Shown here piece by piece: positions 35,409 through 45,310 of a stretch of DNA of 64,000 nucleotides. The notes under the pieces were generated by a model that saw only the letters and a list, made by a program, of their open reading frames with translations, did no database searches and was not told where the DNA came from. A program made the translations under genes and the position numbers. The stretch's first letter is position 1; each line of letters opens with the position of its first letter. The DNA comes from Gremmenia infestans (Eukaryota > Ascomycota > Leotiomycetes > Helotiales > Hamatocanthoscyphaceae): assembly GCA_032629725.1 (NCBI GenBank), contig JAFEVB010000031.1, positions 310,001 through 374,000 of the forward strand, in the 5' to 3' direction.

Positions 35409-37207
35409 TCAGCCCCTAATGACTGGCTTCAAATGGACCATCAGGGGACGTTTCTCATACACCAAGAAAACCCTCGGGTTCTTCATCCAATCTCTACTCT
35501 CCTCGGCAAGCTCCATATCAAAATTCCACACCAGTCGCGCAAGAATCAACCTCATCTCCGCATACGCTAGATTTCTTCCAATACAATCCCTCCGGCCCAC
35601 GCTGAACGGTTGCACCGCCCTCCTGTTGTCTGCAGCAAACTCATCACCTCCCATCCATCTCTCGGGTATAAACTCATCGGCCCGGACGAAATTAGTAGGA
35701 GAGTGATTCGCAGCCCATTGGTTGACTGCCACGCCTGTATTGCCGGGCACGAATCTCCCTGCGATCTGACAGCCGCGAAGTGGCGTCAATCGATTGAAGC
35801 TCGTTGGCGAAGGGGGGTATAATCTCAACACCTCGTTCAAGATAGCTAGCATATAGCTCAAGCTGTTCACACTGACGATGTTGATTCCCTCTTCCTTTTT
35901 AAATGCGTTTCGTACTTCTGCTTGGAGTTTGGAGAGACAGGACGGGTTAGTTAGGACGAAGTAGCTTGTGGCACTTAGCAAGTTGGCCGTTGTTTCGGAG
36001 CCTGCCACAATGAAGAGGTTGACTGTAGGTAGCAACTCGGCCTTGCTCATTCCAGACGGTGTATTTATCTGATTTTGGACTTCTGAAAGGCTTTTCATGT
36101 CGCGTTAGCTAGAACGAGAGCGATCAGGGGCAGGCTTAAGGGGCTCACAAGTCGGAACGGCTTTCTTGAGACTCCAGTCTCCTCATCATTTTAGCTTCTG
36201 TGAGTGCTAAATGCTCCTGCTGCTTTTCCACGGCATTTTTTGGAAGTAGAGAAAGAAGGATCTTATCAAGCGGAGGGAACTTCTTCATCAGGCCGAGAAG
36301 TGATATGGATTTCAGGTTATCGAATATCAGCTGTACCCAGAACTATTTTTTTCATTAACATCTCTCTCGGTGTCTATAAATAGCTTTAGACTTACATGCA
36401 TGTTAGACGTCTCGAGACAGCTGAAGGATTCTCCAAAGGTCAAGTCCCCAATGATGTCGAAACTAGCAAAGTTCAACCACTTCGCTATATCAACAGTGCC
36501 TTTCCCGCAGTTCTCGTGCAGTCGCTGCATCAGCAAATCAACATAGCCCCGAATGATGTACTCCTGCTCCCGCAAAGCTTTCTCGGAAAAGCCGTGAGCG
36601 AGATTGCGTCTATGAAAGCCATTCATCAGCCAGAGTCACCTTGTGTAGAAAGGAAGCAAGGGTGACAAAATTACCTCATTCTAGAATGCGCCTCTTCGTC
36701 CGGCGCTGTCAAGAGCCCTGACACCTTCTCCTCTCCCACAATCACAAACTGGCTTGGGTCCTTCCTCAATTCAACCTTGCGCGCATATATATCCGTCCAT
36801 GCTTCCTCCACAATATACGTCAGATTATTAGGTCCGATACGTACAACAGGCCCGTACTTGGCGTGCAGAGAGGAGATCTTGAATGGAAGCGTGCCCTGGA
36901 AAGTTTGGTAGGCCGAGGGAAGGTCGGATATAGACCATAACGTTGGTCCGGGGTAGGAGGCGAGTGGATGAAGTGTTATACGGTAGAAAGCGCGGAGCGT
37001 GAGGTAGAAGAGAAACTAAAACGTGTAAGTCACTTTCAACGAGACCTAAATAGACTTGAGTTGCCGCGAGATACGAGATATAAATGCGCGATCAAGCATG
37101 GTATGGGGTAAGCGCAGCGTTGTAGGTATGCAAGTACAAGAACTTACACAGCAGAGGCCAGCGCCAGCAATGAAAAAGACGCCTTGCTCAGCGAGTAAGA
37201 AAGCCAT
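35409..37207 (-). CDS. Cytochrome P450, CYP65 / isotrichodermin C-15 hydroxylase-like
   Basis: Five exons on the minus strand: 37207-37148, 37015-36675, 36609-36396, 36330-36149 and 36090-35409; 492 residues, the normal P450 length. An N-terminal hydrophobic anchor spans the first two exons (FFIAGAGLCC then FLFYLTLRAFYRI). The motif HPLASYPGP is the usual hinge. The I-helix AGSETT is at about 295-300, ExxR (NEVLRL) at 352-355 and the heme loop PFSVGRRDCIG with Cys435. The overall layout (GPVVRIGPNNLTYI, GFSEKALREQE) resembles the fungal CYP65 group, which includes isotrichodermin C-15 hydroxylase of trichothecene synthesis; this is similarity of class, not evidence that such a pathway exists here. 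No terpene cyclase, PKS or NRPS lies in the window. It borders an AT-rich island upstream. Confidence 0.9.
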
Positions 37208-37957
37208 TGCAGAAGAAATTTACTATATGAATCGAGATTCAAGTTATAGTTAACTAGGTGCGAGAGTGTGGAAAGTGAAAACAGAAGGGGTGTCGGTTCT
37301 GGAAGGCACGATCCATAGATATATCTATGATGTATCCGTCTTTTCCATGCAGGGTAGAACGAACGAAGGTTGTACAAGCCCGTGCCTCCTTCCATATAAA
37401 GCAAAGCATGTATGACACTACCTCGCCAACTTACTCGGCTTACTTGAGGAGACTCAGTTATATACCTATATTGAGTTAAATTTAACCCAATCAGCAAAAG
37501 GCCTTTTATAGTGCCCGGTAAGCCAAGTTTTGATTGCCTGCCAGATACTTGATAGTTATTAAGGCCGGTGAGATTTCGTTGGAATCTTCCTAATTTCATA
37601 CTATAGATCCAGTATTTTCTTCAATCACGAGGTGCTGTTTTCAAATGCGCTGGAGAGTCTGTAGACAAATATAAGCTGGAGCAGATAGTCCAATGGTTCA
37701 GGAATGAGACCAGGTTCCGCTCGAGACCGGAGACCGGTTTCCAGTTGAACCAGTGTAACTATAAGTTCGGCCAGTGTCGGGATCCACATTTATTAAGCAC
37801 CGATATGTGTCCCTATACTAGTTTAACTAAAAATTACACTAGCTTAACTTTTTAAATCGCGTAATAGTCTATACTATATCTAGTATCAATAAATTGAGTA
37901 TATAACGTATACTACTACGCGTCTTATGGTGTTCTATAGTATTGTATAGCAAATTAG

Positions 37958-38024
37958 AGTATATACTTATATAAAGAGGGAGAAGCATATACTAATAATA
38001 TACTCCCTCTCTATAAGTATATAC
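37958..38024. repeat. Short inverted repeat (hairpin) in AT-rich DNA
   Basis: The left arm (AGTATATACTTATATAAAGA, then GGGAG) and right arm (CTCCCTCTCTATAAG, then TATATAC) are near reverse complements, separated by about 20 AT-rich bases. It may be a small MITE remnant. Confidence 0.6.
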
Positions 38025-38716
38025 GCTATAGGTGAATAGGTCAGCAATTAGTCTTTAGCTACACTTCCATGCCCTCTAACAAATCCCTATGAAGGTTACT
38101 TCGTTACTAAATCGAGGCTAAGTTCAGGAATATGTAGCTTGTCGGTTTATGATTATATGAATGAATATGAACTGAACTACTAAGAGCATAATAGAACTGT
38201 TAATAATCGTTCAACCACTGGGCCACTTAGTGCACTAGGTGGTTATATGCTAGTGCCAGGCTAGCGTAGAACTGAATAGATAATCACACTGAAAAACAAT
38301 CCACTGTTTACACTAGTAGTACTGAAAAGGAATTAAGTATCTTGTAGGTTAGTGAATTAATTACTAAGTTCGGTTATATCATAGGAATTCTAGTGTTATA
38401 GCATACTTAATTGTACTAAAATTGTACGTTTAGGAGGGATAAAGAAAGAGAACTGCATCAAAATGCCTTCAAAAGTGGCACTTGAATTATATTTTCAAGA
38501 GAAAAGGCAAGGGAAGTAAAAGCGGGGAGAAAACTGGTCTGAAAAATGCATTACTATAGCTTTGAGGCCGCTTGGGGCTATACCTATGGTCCCTAATAAA
38601 ATCGGCCCACTACTTATTAACTTAAGGTTAACAGTTAAATGGCTACTTAGAAGTACGTCAAAAGTAATAGTTTAGTCCAGTTCCAGATTTTTAGATAAGA
38701 CCTGAATTTAAATTGA

Positions 38717-38724
38717 TATATAAA
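38717..38724 (+). promoter_or_regulatory. TATA box of the secreted-protein gene
   Basis: TATATAAA lies about 135 bases upstream of the ATG at 38858, followed by a CT/CA-rich leader. Position and sequence fit a core promoter; not tested. Confidence 0.4.
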
Positions 38725-38857
38725 TTTATCTGAAAAGTCCAATGAGCAATAAATATTCTTCCCCAACAAATTTACTCCTACACACAGAATACAAATAACC
38801 ATCATCTCTACAATTCAATCATCACATATTTTCGATATTCATCTCATACCAGGCAAG

Positions 38858-39462
38858 ATGCGTTACTCTATCATCTTTGCACTCTTTTCCCTCACAGCCG
38901 TTACACAAGCTACCGCTCTTCAAGTCCGAAACGCAAACCACGTCAGCAAATACACCAGTGATGCTTGCAAGTAAGACTCCTCCTAGGATTATTACAAAAA
39001 AAAATTCTTTTGTACTAGCCGCTGCTAATAACCTATTTTTTCAGTAACGACGACAAATACGCGAAATGGAAAAGCGGGTTGACTTGCATCTGTGTTGCAA
39101 TCGGATCAGAAGCTGCCAGTATTTATACCGACCATGAGCCTATGCAACATGTTATCGCATTCAGCGATAGCAACTGCAAGAATGCACTTGGACGACTTCA
39201 TGTGAAGACGTGCGCTAAGACTGCTGATAGGTTTGACGCTGGGGCAATTGGCAGTGTTATGTTCTGGGTCTGGGGAGGCTGTGATTTTCTGGATGGCTTC
39301 GAAGAGGTTAAAGCCGGCATTGACGATATCATCCTAACCGCGATTGAATTTATTGTTGGATACTTGTGTTTTCAGGTCGATGTCTTTGAAGACTTTGGAA
39401 ACTTGGCACGAGAGATCACGAGGCCGGACACTATGCGTATCTTGTTGAAAGGCTTGTTTTAG
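38858..39462 (+). CDS. Small secreted cysteine-containing protein, effector-like candidate
   Basis: Two exons, 38858-38970 and 39045-39462, 176 residues. A clear signal peptide (residues about 1-19: basic start, hydrophobic FALFSLTAV core, TQATA cleavage region). The mature protein has seven cysteines (SDAC, LTCIC, SNCK, KTCAK, GGCDF, YLCFQ), no transmembrane helix and no domain I can name. The first intron lies shortly after the signal peptide, a common arrangement in small fungal secreted proteins. It sits alone at the edge of an AT-rich island. Role unknown: host-directed effector, cell-wall or antimicrobial functions are all possible; the uneven cysteine number leaves one probably unpaired. 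Confidence 0.75.
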
Positions 39463-40781
39463 GGAGGTTTGGGCATCTGGCCTGTTGGGAAATATGGACT
39501 GTGGCATGGGGAACGATTCAAGAGCGATCAGATGGTAGAGAATCGATCTTTGCTTTTGGTTTTGGAACAAGGAGACCCGGGGCTAAGTAGAGGGGAGTAC
39601 AATTCTCTGGATTGGGATTGTTGCTGGAGATATTTTTGAATCACAGATGGGCTTGATAGTCGTGCTATAAAAAAAATAAGAATCAGATAACTCTCATAGG
39701 ACCCTGTAAACTAGTCAGGAATTTTAGATGGAATAAAACATCCCTCGCGAAATAAGCAGAACATTCCTTTGAGTCATAGTCCCATATGGGTTCTTATTTC
39801 ATACAGTGTTCTACGGCCTTCTCCACCAAAAAGAAGCTCCTGATGGACAGAAAAAAGCCGGCATATAATTTATAATGTGCCGTGTAGCGTGGGATATTAA
39901 AAGCTAAGAAGAATAAGTGCCGCTTCCTATGTCCAGCAAACTAAAGTCTATAATTGGCGGGCTTTTGAGGGAAAGGCTGTAAAACACTGTAGGATTCAAA
40001 TCAACTCTATAAGCGTTCTCGCTAAAAGAAAAAAAAAGGGGGGGGGGAGGGGGAATTGGCATGATGAAGGGGTTCTTGAAAACTTGATAGCATATAACCA
40101 AACAAAGCATTGAACTCACAGTTGTCTGATATTTGCAAATTATGAATCCTCAAATTCTTTCTTTTTTCTCAATCTTGTACACCTTTTCCACACTTGAAAG
40201 GGCAAGTATGCACGTGATCCAGACCCCACCCCAATCCTAGCCACAAGCTCCACCAGCAGCACGTTCCGGTATTCGTGCTCTGAGTGGCTGATGATGTTGT
40301 AACCTTCCATCAACCAACCAAATGAAGCACGCGACATTCCAAACTGCCCGAGAGGCTATTTTGTTGTCCTGCTGGCGTGGAGTGGCCTGCAATTATCGTG
40401 AAGCCGATAGATAGATAGTACGAGTCCCGCCATCGTCGACGATGCAAGTCTTATTAAAGCCTGCAATGTCTACCATGGAGGGCCGCCAGTGCAGAGCCCC
40501 CTCCTCGTCCTTACTGTCGCATTCTATACTTTAAGCACCATCTCCCCGCGCACTCTTCGTGGGTGTATTCATATATCCCGCACTGTCTGCACTTTCTTCT
40601 TCCCCTCTCCTCTCCACTACCGAGTCGGTATTATATCATATTTTCTTCAATCTTGTCCTACGCGGAAGAGACTACTACGGAGCTATTCGCTCACGAGACC
40701 ATCCTGAGTTACCAGACTGCTTCAGCTTCAGAGTTCACCATCCCTACCCTACCTAGGTACGGAGTACTCGAGGCACGCACG
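39463..40781. other. Spacer and bHLH promoter region
   Basis: About 1.3 kb. A purine run (AAAAAAAA then G-rich) lies at 40028-40051. The 280 bases before the bHLH ATG are CT-rich and lack an in-frame ATG, although the frame stays open upstream. No gene or RNA was recognised. Confidence 0.5.
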
Positions 40782-42140
40782 ATGCCCCGACCAGAGCACC
40801 CGCCAACACCTGCATCTTCCACCGAGATCAGGAGCAAGGATGGTTCACAGTTCTTCTCGTTGCAGACGTCCTTCGAACTGCCCCCACCAGCTGTAGCAGA
40901 CATGGAGTTCCAGCCTTCTAGCACGGCGACGATGTTCAAGTCCTCGGGCTCGTCATACCGCCCCGCGTCCCCAAAATCACCTTCCGTTCCAGCCAGCGAG
41001 GCAGTGAAGGTCCGTAGGCGCTCGTCGGTATCTCAAGCGCCTCCCAAGGACTCCTTTGCGCTCCCCCCACCACCTACAAGATCAAGAAAGATCATTCAGA
41101 TGAAACCCCGACAAGCAGAGGAGATTGGGGCTCCTAAAGATAGCCCCAGGTATACAGCTCCTAAACCAACAACCCCGCCAAAGAAGAAACAGCCTTCTTC
41201 GACAAGCGTTGCTGGACGGAAGATTGCTAGGAAGACGGCACATAGTTTGATTGAGCGGAGGAGGAGATCCAAGATGAACGATGAGTTTGGGGTTTTAAAG
41301 GACATGATACCTGCTTGTACGGGAGAAATGCACAAGCTAGCAATTCTACAGGTTGGTACTACAATAAATACCACATCCAATCCAATCCAACCCAATCCTG
41401 TCACTAACTACTCTACTTTACTACAGGCATCAATAGATTATGTACGATATCTAGAAGACTGCGTCACGAAACTACAAGCAGAGAACAATCGAGCGAATCC
41501 GCCTTCTACTTCTACATCAGACGAAAACGAGCAATTCGTCCCTCCACCAGCAAAACGAGAAGACGATCTCGGCACACCGAGACAATATACACAGTATGAG
41601 GATGGCGATATCGAGATGCTTGGCTCTGAAGCTGGCACCTCACCTACCTATGCACCAACACCGCGTCCCATCTCCACATCCACATCCACAGCCACATCCC
41701 CAGCCCTCCTCCCTCAAAATCACCTCAACCGACAACCCTCCTATTCCCCCATATCACCCGCCTCCCAGTCCAACCCGCACCGCCACTACAGCTTCAGCAC
41801 CTCCGCTTCTACCCCTGCATCTACCTCCACATCCGCATCCGCATCCGCATCCACAACCACAACCACAAGTCCAGCTCTCGGCCCTTCCACCTCCACATAC
41901 GATCACGCGCGCCCCAACTCCACCCTCACAAGCCCCGCCTTACCACCCCAACGAAATCCATCTCTATCTCTATCTTCAGATCTGGACATGGATCAAGAAG
42001 CTACTGTCGCGCTCTTAATGCTGAACACCGATAGACGCGGCACGAGCACGAGCGCGAGCGCGAGCGCGAGTGTGAGTGCGAATGCTAGAACTAGAATTGG
42101 AAGTAGGGGAGGCATGAGCGTGAAGGATTTGATCTGCTGA
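40782..42140 (+). CDS. bHLH transcription factor with Ser/Thr/Ala-rich C-terminus
   Basis: Two exons, 40782-41351 and 41427-42140; 427 residues. The 75-nt intron is a multiple of three and contains no stop, but it separates helix 1 (ERRRRSKMNDEFGVLKDMIPAC) from helix 2 (ASIDYVRYLEDCVTKLQAE) and has a CACTAAC branch site, so splicing is clear. The basic region (RKTAHSLIERRRR) has the His/Glu/Arg pattern expected for E-box (CANNTG) binding, beginning at about residue 146. The N-terminus is Pro/Ser-rich; the C-terminus contains simple Ser-Thr-Ala runs encoded by imperfect triplet/hexamer repeats (about 41680-41880 and 42045-42075). It resembles fungal bHLH regulators such as INO4/ESC1-like factors; the precise ortholog is uncertain. 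ATG 40782 is the first ATG in frame. Confidence 0.88.
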   Translation: MPRPEHPPTPASSTEIRSKDGSQFFSLQTSFELPPPAVADMEFQPSSTATMFKSSGSSYRPASPKSPSVPASEAVKVRRRSSVSQAPPKDSFALPPPPTRSRKIIQMKPRQAEEIGAPKDSPRYTAPKPTTPPKKKQPSSTSVAGRKIARKTAHSLIERRRRSKMNDEFGVLKDMIPACTGEMHKLAILQVGTTINTTSNPIQPNPVTNYSTLLQASIDYVRYLEDCVTKLQAENNRANPPSTSTSDENEQFVPPPAKREDDLGTPRQYTQYEDGDIEMLGSEAGTSPTYAPTPRPISTSTSTATSPALLPQNHLNRQPSYSPISPASQSNPHRHYSFSTSASTPASTSTSASASASTTTTTSPALGPSTSTYDHARPNSTLTSPALPPQRNPSLSLSSDLDMDQEATVALLMLNTDRRGTSTSASASASVSANARTRIGSRGGMSVKDLIC

Positions 42141-42943
42141 GTACGGTATGCGTCATGGCTGTTTGTTGATCAATTGATTGATTGGTTGATAGTGTATGGA
42201 GTAATGAGTACCAAGGATTGTTGTGTGCTTTGATTATATTGTGTTTGCGTATGCTTCTATGTCTACCTACCCCACAATAGTCACATCAAGCAGAGGGGAC
42301 AGGGTGAAGTGAGGGGGACTTTTTATTTGGCAGACGCAGCTCCTAAGCTATAAGCTAGCGCTTCTCGATCGAGCCGATGAATGCGCTAGCGTACTTTCTA
42401 GGAAGCCTCTATGCATGTATGGGAGAGCGCGCTAGCTAAGAGCCAAAGCGCAATGCGCTTGTTGAGGGAGCAAAGCCGTGGGCTAAAGGGAAAGAAAAGT
42501 GCTCACATAAACCCCTACATTTATATTAATGCTAGAGCAGAGTCTATAATCTGATCTGAATGAAAATTTGATAATTTGATGATTTGTTACTATATGTACG
42601 TACGTGTAAGAAATTGCTATCTATGTATTGTGTTTGTTAAACATGTGTGTATAAGCCTGAGGATCTCTGGATGAATAAATCGTACTCAGGTATGCTAGAC
42701 ATGAAAGTTTTGTTAAATGACAATGATTTCTAAAGCCACAGCATAGCTTGATTCAACATTGCAGGAAACCGTCCGGAACTCGGCATGCACAGATAGGTTG
42801 TCGTTCTATTCTCCCTAGCATATTGCTTGTGCAGAAACATACTCTCATCATTTTCTACACTTCTACCGTCTGCAAGTTATACTGTAACGCAATTCTCCAC
42901 CTTCAGCCATTTCTCGTTTCACTTCCACTCCCACCCCCTTCAT
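42141..42943. other. Convergent spacer
   Basis: About 800 bases between the bHLH gene (plus) and the GH5 gene (minus). GCTAGCG-type strings recur around 42350-42440 in both orientations, giving a weak imperfect palindrome. No gene seen. Confidence 0.5.
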
Positions 42944-44749
42944 CTAAATTCCAACAGCCTCCTCAAAAGCCCTCACCCCAGCCCGAAACCCCTGCTCCCA
43001 CTCCCACGCAAACGCCCCCCCAATCTGCCCACTCTCCCCCAACCGCTTCTTAACCCAAATCTCCAAGCACCCAATCCGATCCCCTCCCTCCCCTCCTTCA
43101 TCCCCCTTAAACGCAAAAAACTTCATCGCATCACTATACCCTAGCTCCCACCCCTCCCCATACCGCCAATGCTCGAACTTCTGTCCCGGACTTTGCCCGT
43201 CCCAATACCCCTCATGTCCGTGCTTCGCGCCATCGCCCAGTTCCTTCCGCCGCTCACTCGCAGTTTGGAGTCTATTGCGGACTTCGTGGGCTGGGAGGCA
43301 GAGGTACGCGGGAGGCGGGATGTTGCCTTTTTTGGTCTGCTCGGCGAATCCCCATTCTCCGCCGTCCATCCAGTCCATTTTGTAGGTCCAGAAATAGGAG
43401 CCCCCGGCTCGTTGCTGCCAGACGGCGCTTTGGGCACGGCCGAATTGCGTTACTAGGTTGTTTTTTTCTTGGGGAGAGACGCGCGACCAGGTTTTGCCGT
43501 CTAGGACACAACTCCTGTTTTTTGTTAGAGAGTGAAGTGAGCGGGTGATATGAAGGGAGGGGGTGAAAGTGAAATGAAGATTTAGAAGGAAAGAAAGAAG
43601 GGAGTGAGAAAAGGACGTACCATTCTCCAATGACAACTTGAGCTTCACCTCTCTCACACAAACTCCCCGTCTTCCCATCCAACTGTTTCAATTCGCCTCC
43701 AATCCTCGCAATAATCTCCTGCGGCGCCTGCGCCCTATCCTTCTCACTAAAAGTATAATACTTATGCGTATCAACCACCACTGGACACCCCCCTCTCTTC
43801 CGCCCATTACACCACTTCAACGCCTTATCCAAATCCCACGCATCGCTAATATAAACCGGGATCCTCGCATCCACACCCCCAATCGTCTCCAGTGCCTGCT
43901 CGTAAAACTCATACATGTGCTTCGCTCCCCACACCGCTTCATTCACAACCTGGATGCCCACCACGCCATCCATACCCCCCCTCACCTCCCCCGCAATCGC
44001 ACCCAGCACCTTCTTTACCAACGCCACATTCCCCCGCGAGCCCCAGAACTCCGCCTTCCCAGTACCGGACCCCGAATGCGCATCCCCGTTCGCCCCGCCC
44101 GGCAACGCATGCAGATCGATCAGCACCCCGATACCGTGGCTCCTGGCCCGCGCAACCAAGGTCCGCACCGCCGCCCATGCGTTCGCATACACACCGCTGA
44201 CCTTATCGAACGGGGTGCCTTTGCAGTATTCCGGGCCGAGCGTGAAATACCCAATTGGCAGTCTAATGCTTGTGCATTTCGCCTCGTTGACCAGCCACGC
44301 GAAATCGGAATCCGAGACCGCGTTCGCCCAGTGCTGTTCGAATTTGGAGCGCGTGGCGTCAAGTCCTAGCTCTGAGAGACTGGCGGTGGCGGCGTCGAGT
44401 TCGGAGCCGCCTTTGGAGGAGGCGGGGAACATGGAGCCGTGGAGCCATTTTTCGAGGACTGGGATGGTTAGTTTGATATACGGTAGGAGGGGGATGAGAA
44501 TGAGTGTCATGAGATGAGATAAAAGCTGGAGGAAAAGGAGATGGATGATATACCGAAAATAGAACCTAAATTCGTTCCATGATGATATCTATACCTCAAC
44601 ACATCAATCGAAGCCGGTGGTCCCACATCAACCGGCTGATTCGGTTGTTGCGCAATAGGTTGTTGAGAAGCCCCTCCATCCCCGCTCTGATGTTGGTTAT
44701 CTTGAAACTCCTTATACGAGTCTTTTGCTTTATTCAAGAATTTCTTCAT
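42944..44749 (-). CDS. GH5 exo-1,3-beta-glucanase, intracellular EXG3-like
   Basis: Three exons: 44749-44554, 44458-43621 and 43514-42944; 534 residues. The family GH5 barrel is recognisable: SIFVLEKWLHGSMF, then the strand SIRLPIGYFTLGP, LIDLHALPGGANG, the acid/base Glu239 in IQVVNEAVW, TDTHKYYTF-like VDTHKYYTF, and the nucleophile Glu344 in VIGEWSC, interrupted exactly at the Trp codon by the second intron. It ends in a long Trp/Gly-rich region (GGSYFWTYKMDW). There is no signal peptide: the start MKKFLNKAKDSYKEFQDN is charged and amphipathic. This matches the cytosolic EXG3-type subgroup known from fission yeast rather than the secreted glucanases. Function would be hydrolysis of beta-1,3-glucan or small glucosides inside the cell. 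Confidence 0.9.
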
Positions 44750-45310
44750 CTTGTAGTATTTTTTGAGTACTGAGATATGAGGTTTTATTTATTAGAGATG
44801 ATGGAATGGGTTGAGTTGAGTTGAGTTGATAAGTTGGGAGATGTCTGCATGTGAAGGAAGTGGGTGGATCAATCAATTGTGGAATCGAATCAAGGAAGTG
44901 AGTGACGCAACGTAACGAAATCATGAGCGATCGTCAGCCTTGCATGAGTAGGCGGGTCCATATCAGCAGCCTTGTGTGTTTTAGGCAGTTGGTTTTGAGG
45001 AATCAGGAATGCTGCTTCTACCTAGTATATATATAGAGATATGTCAGAGTGGAGTGAGTCAATTGATGTCATTCATCCATTCATTGCTTTGTTTCATTAT
45101 GTGCTCGCTACTTATATACCTAAGCCCGATGCAATTTTGTATTTTCATTTTCATTGAATCATGACCTGTTGGTTCCTCATTTGCATAATGAGACCCTTTC
45201 CCACCAGTGTGAAAATGATCCTCGTCCAACCGTGGAGATTCTGTATGACTATTTACCGCAGAATGCCATGCAAAGCTCTCAGCAAATTCTCGGCTGATTG
45301 ATCCTCCCCC
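44750..45310. other. Spacer
   Basis: About 560 bases: promoter of the GH5 gene and 3' UTR of the proline-catabolic gene. GAGTTGAGTTGAGTTGA (about 44812-44828) is a small 5-bp repeat; a TATATATAGAGATA string lies near 45030. No gene. Confidence 0.5.

Larger units (their letters stand above)
37208..38857. other. AT-rich island
   Basis: About 1.65 kb, strongly AT-rich from about 37780 to 38750, full of TATA, ACTAGT and TTAACTA strings and without open frames of note. It contains a hairpin (37958-38024). This composition fits a decayed, possibly RIP-affected repeat relic, though no identifiable transposon protein remains. The right edge carries the promoter of the secreted-protein gene. Confidence 0.6.

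Noticed and set aside
43638..44369. Long plus-strand frames over the GH5 gene
   Set aside because: They are antisense shadows of the GC-rich GH5 exon, with Pro/Arg/His-rich nonsense composition.
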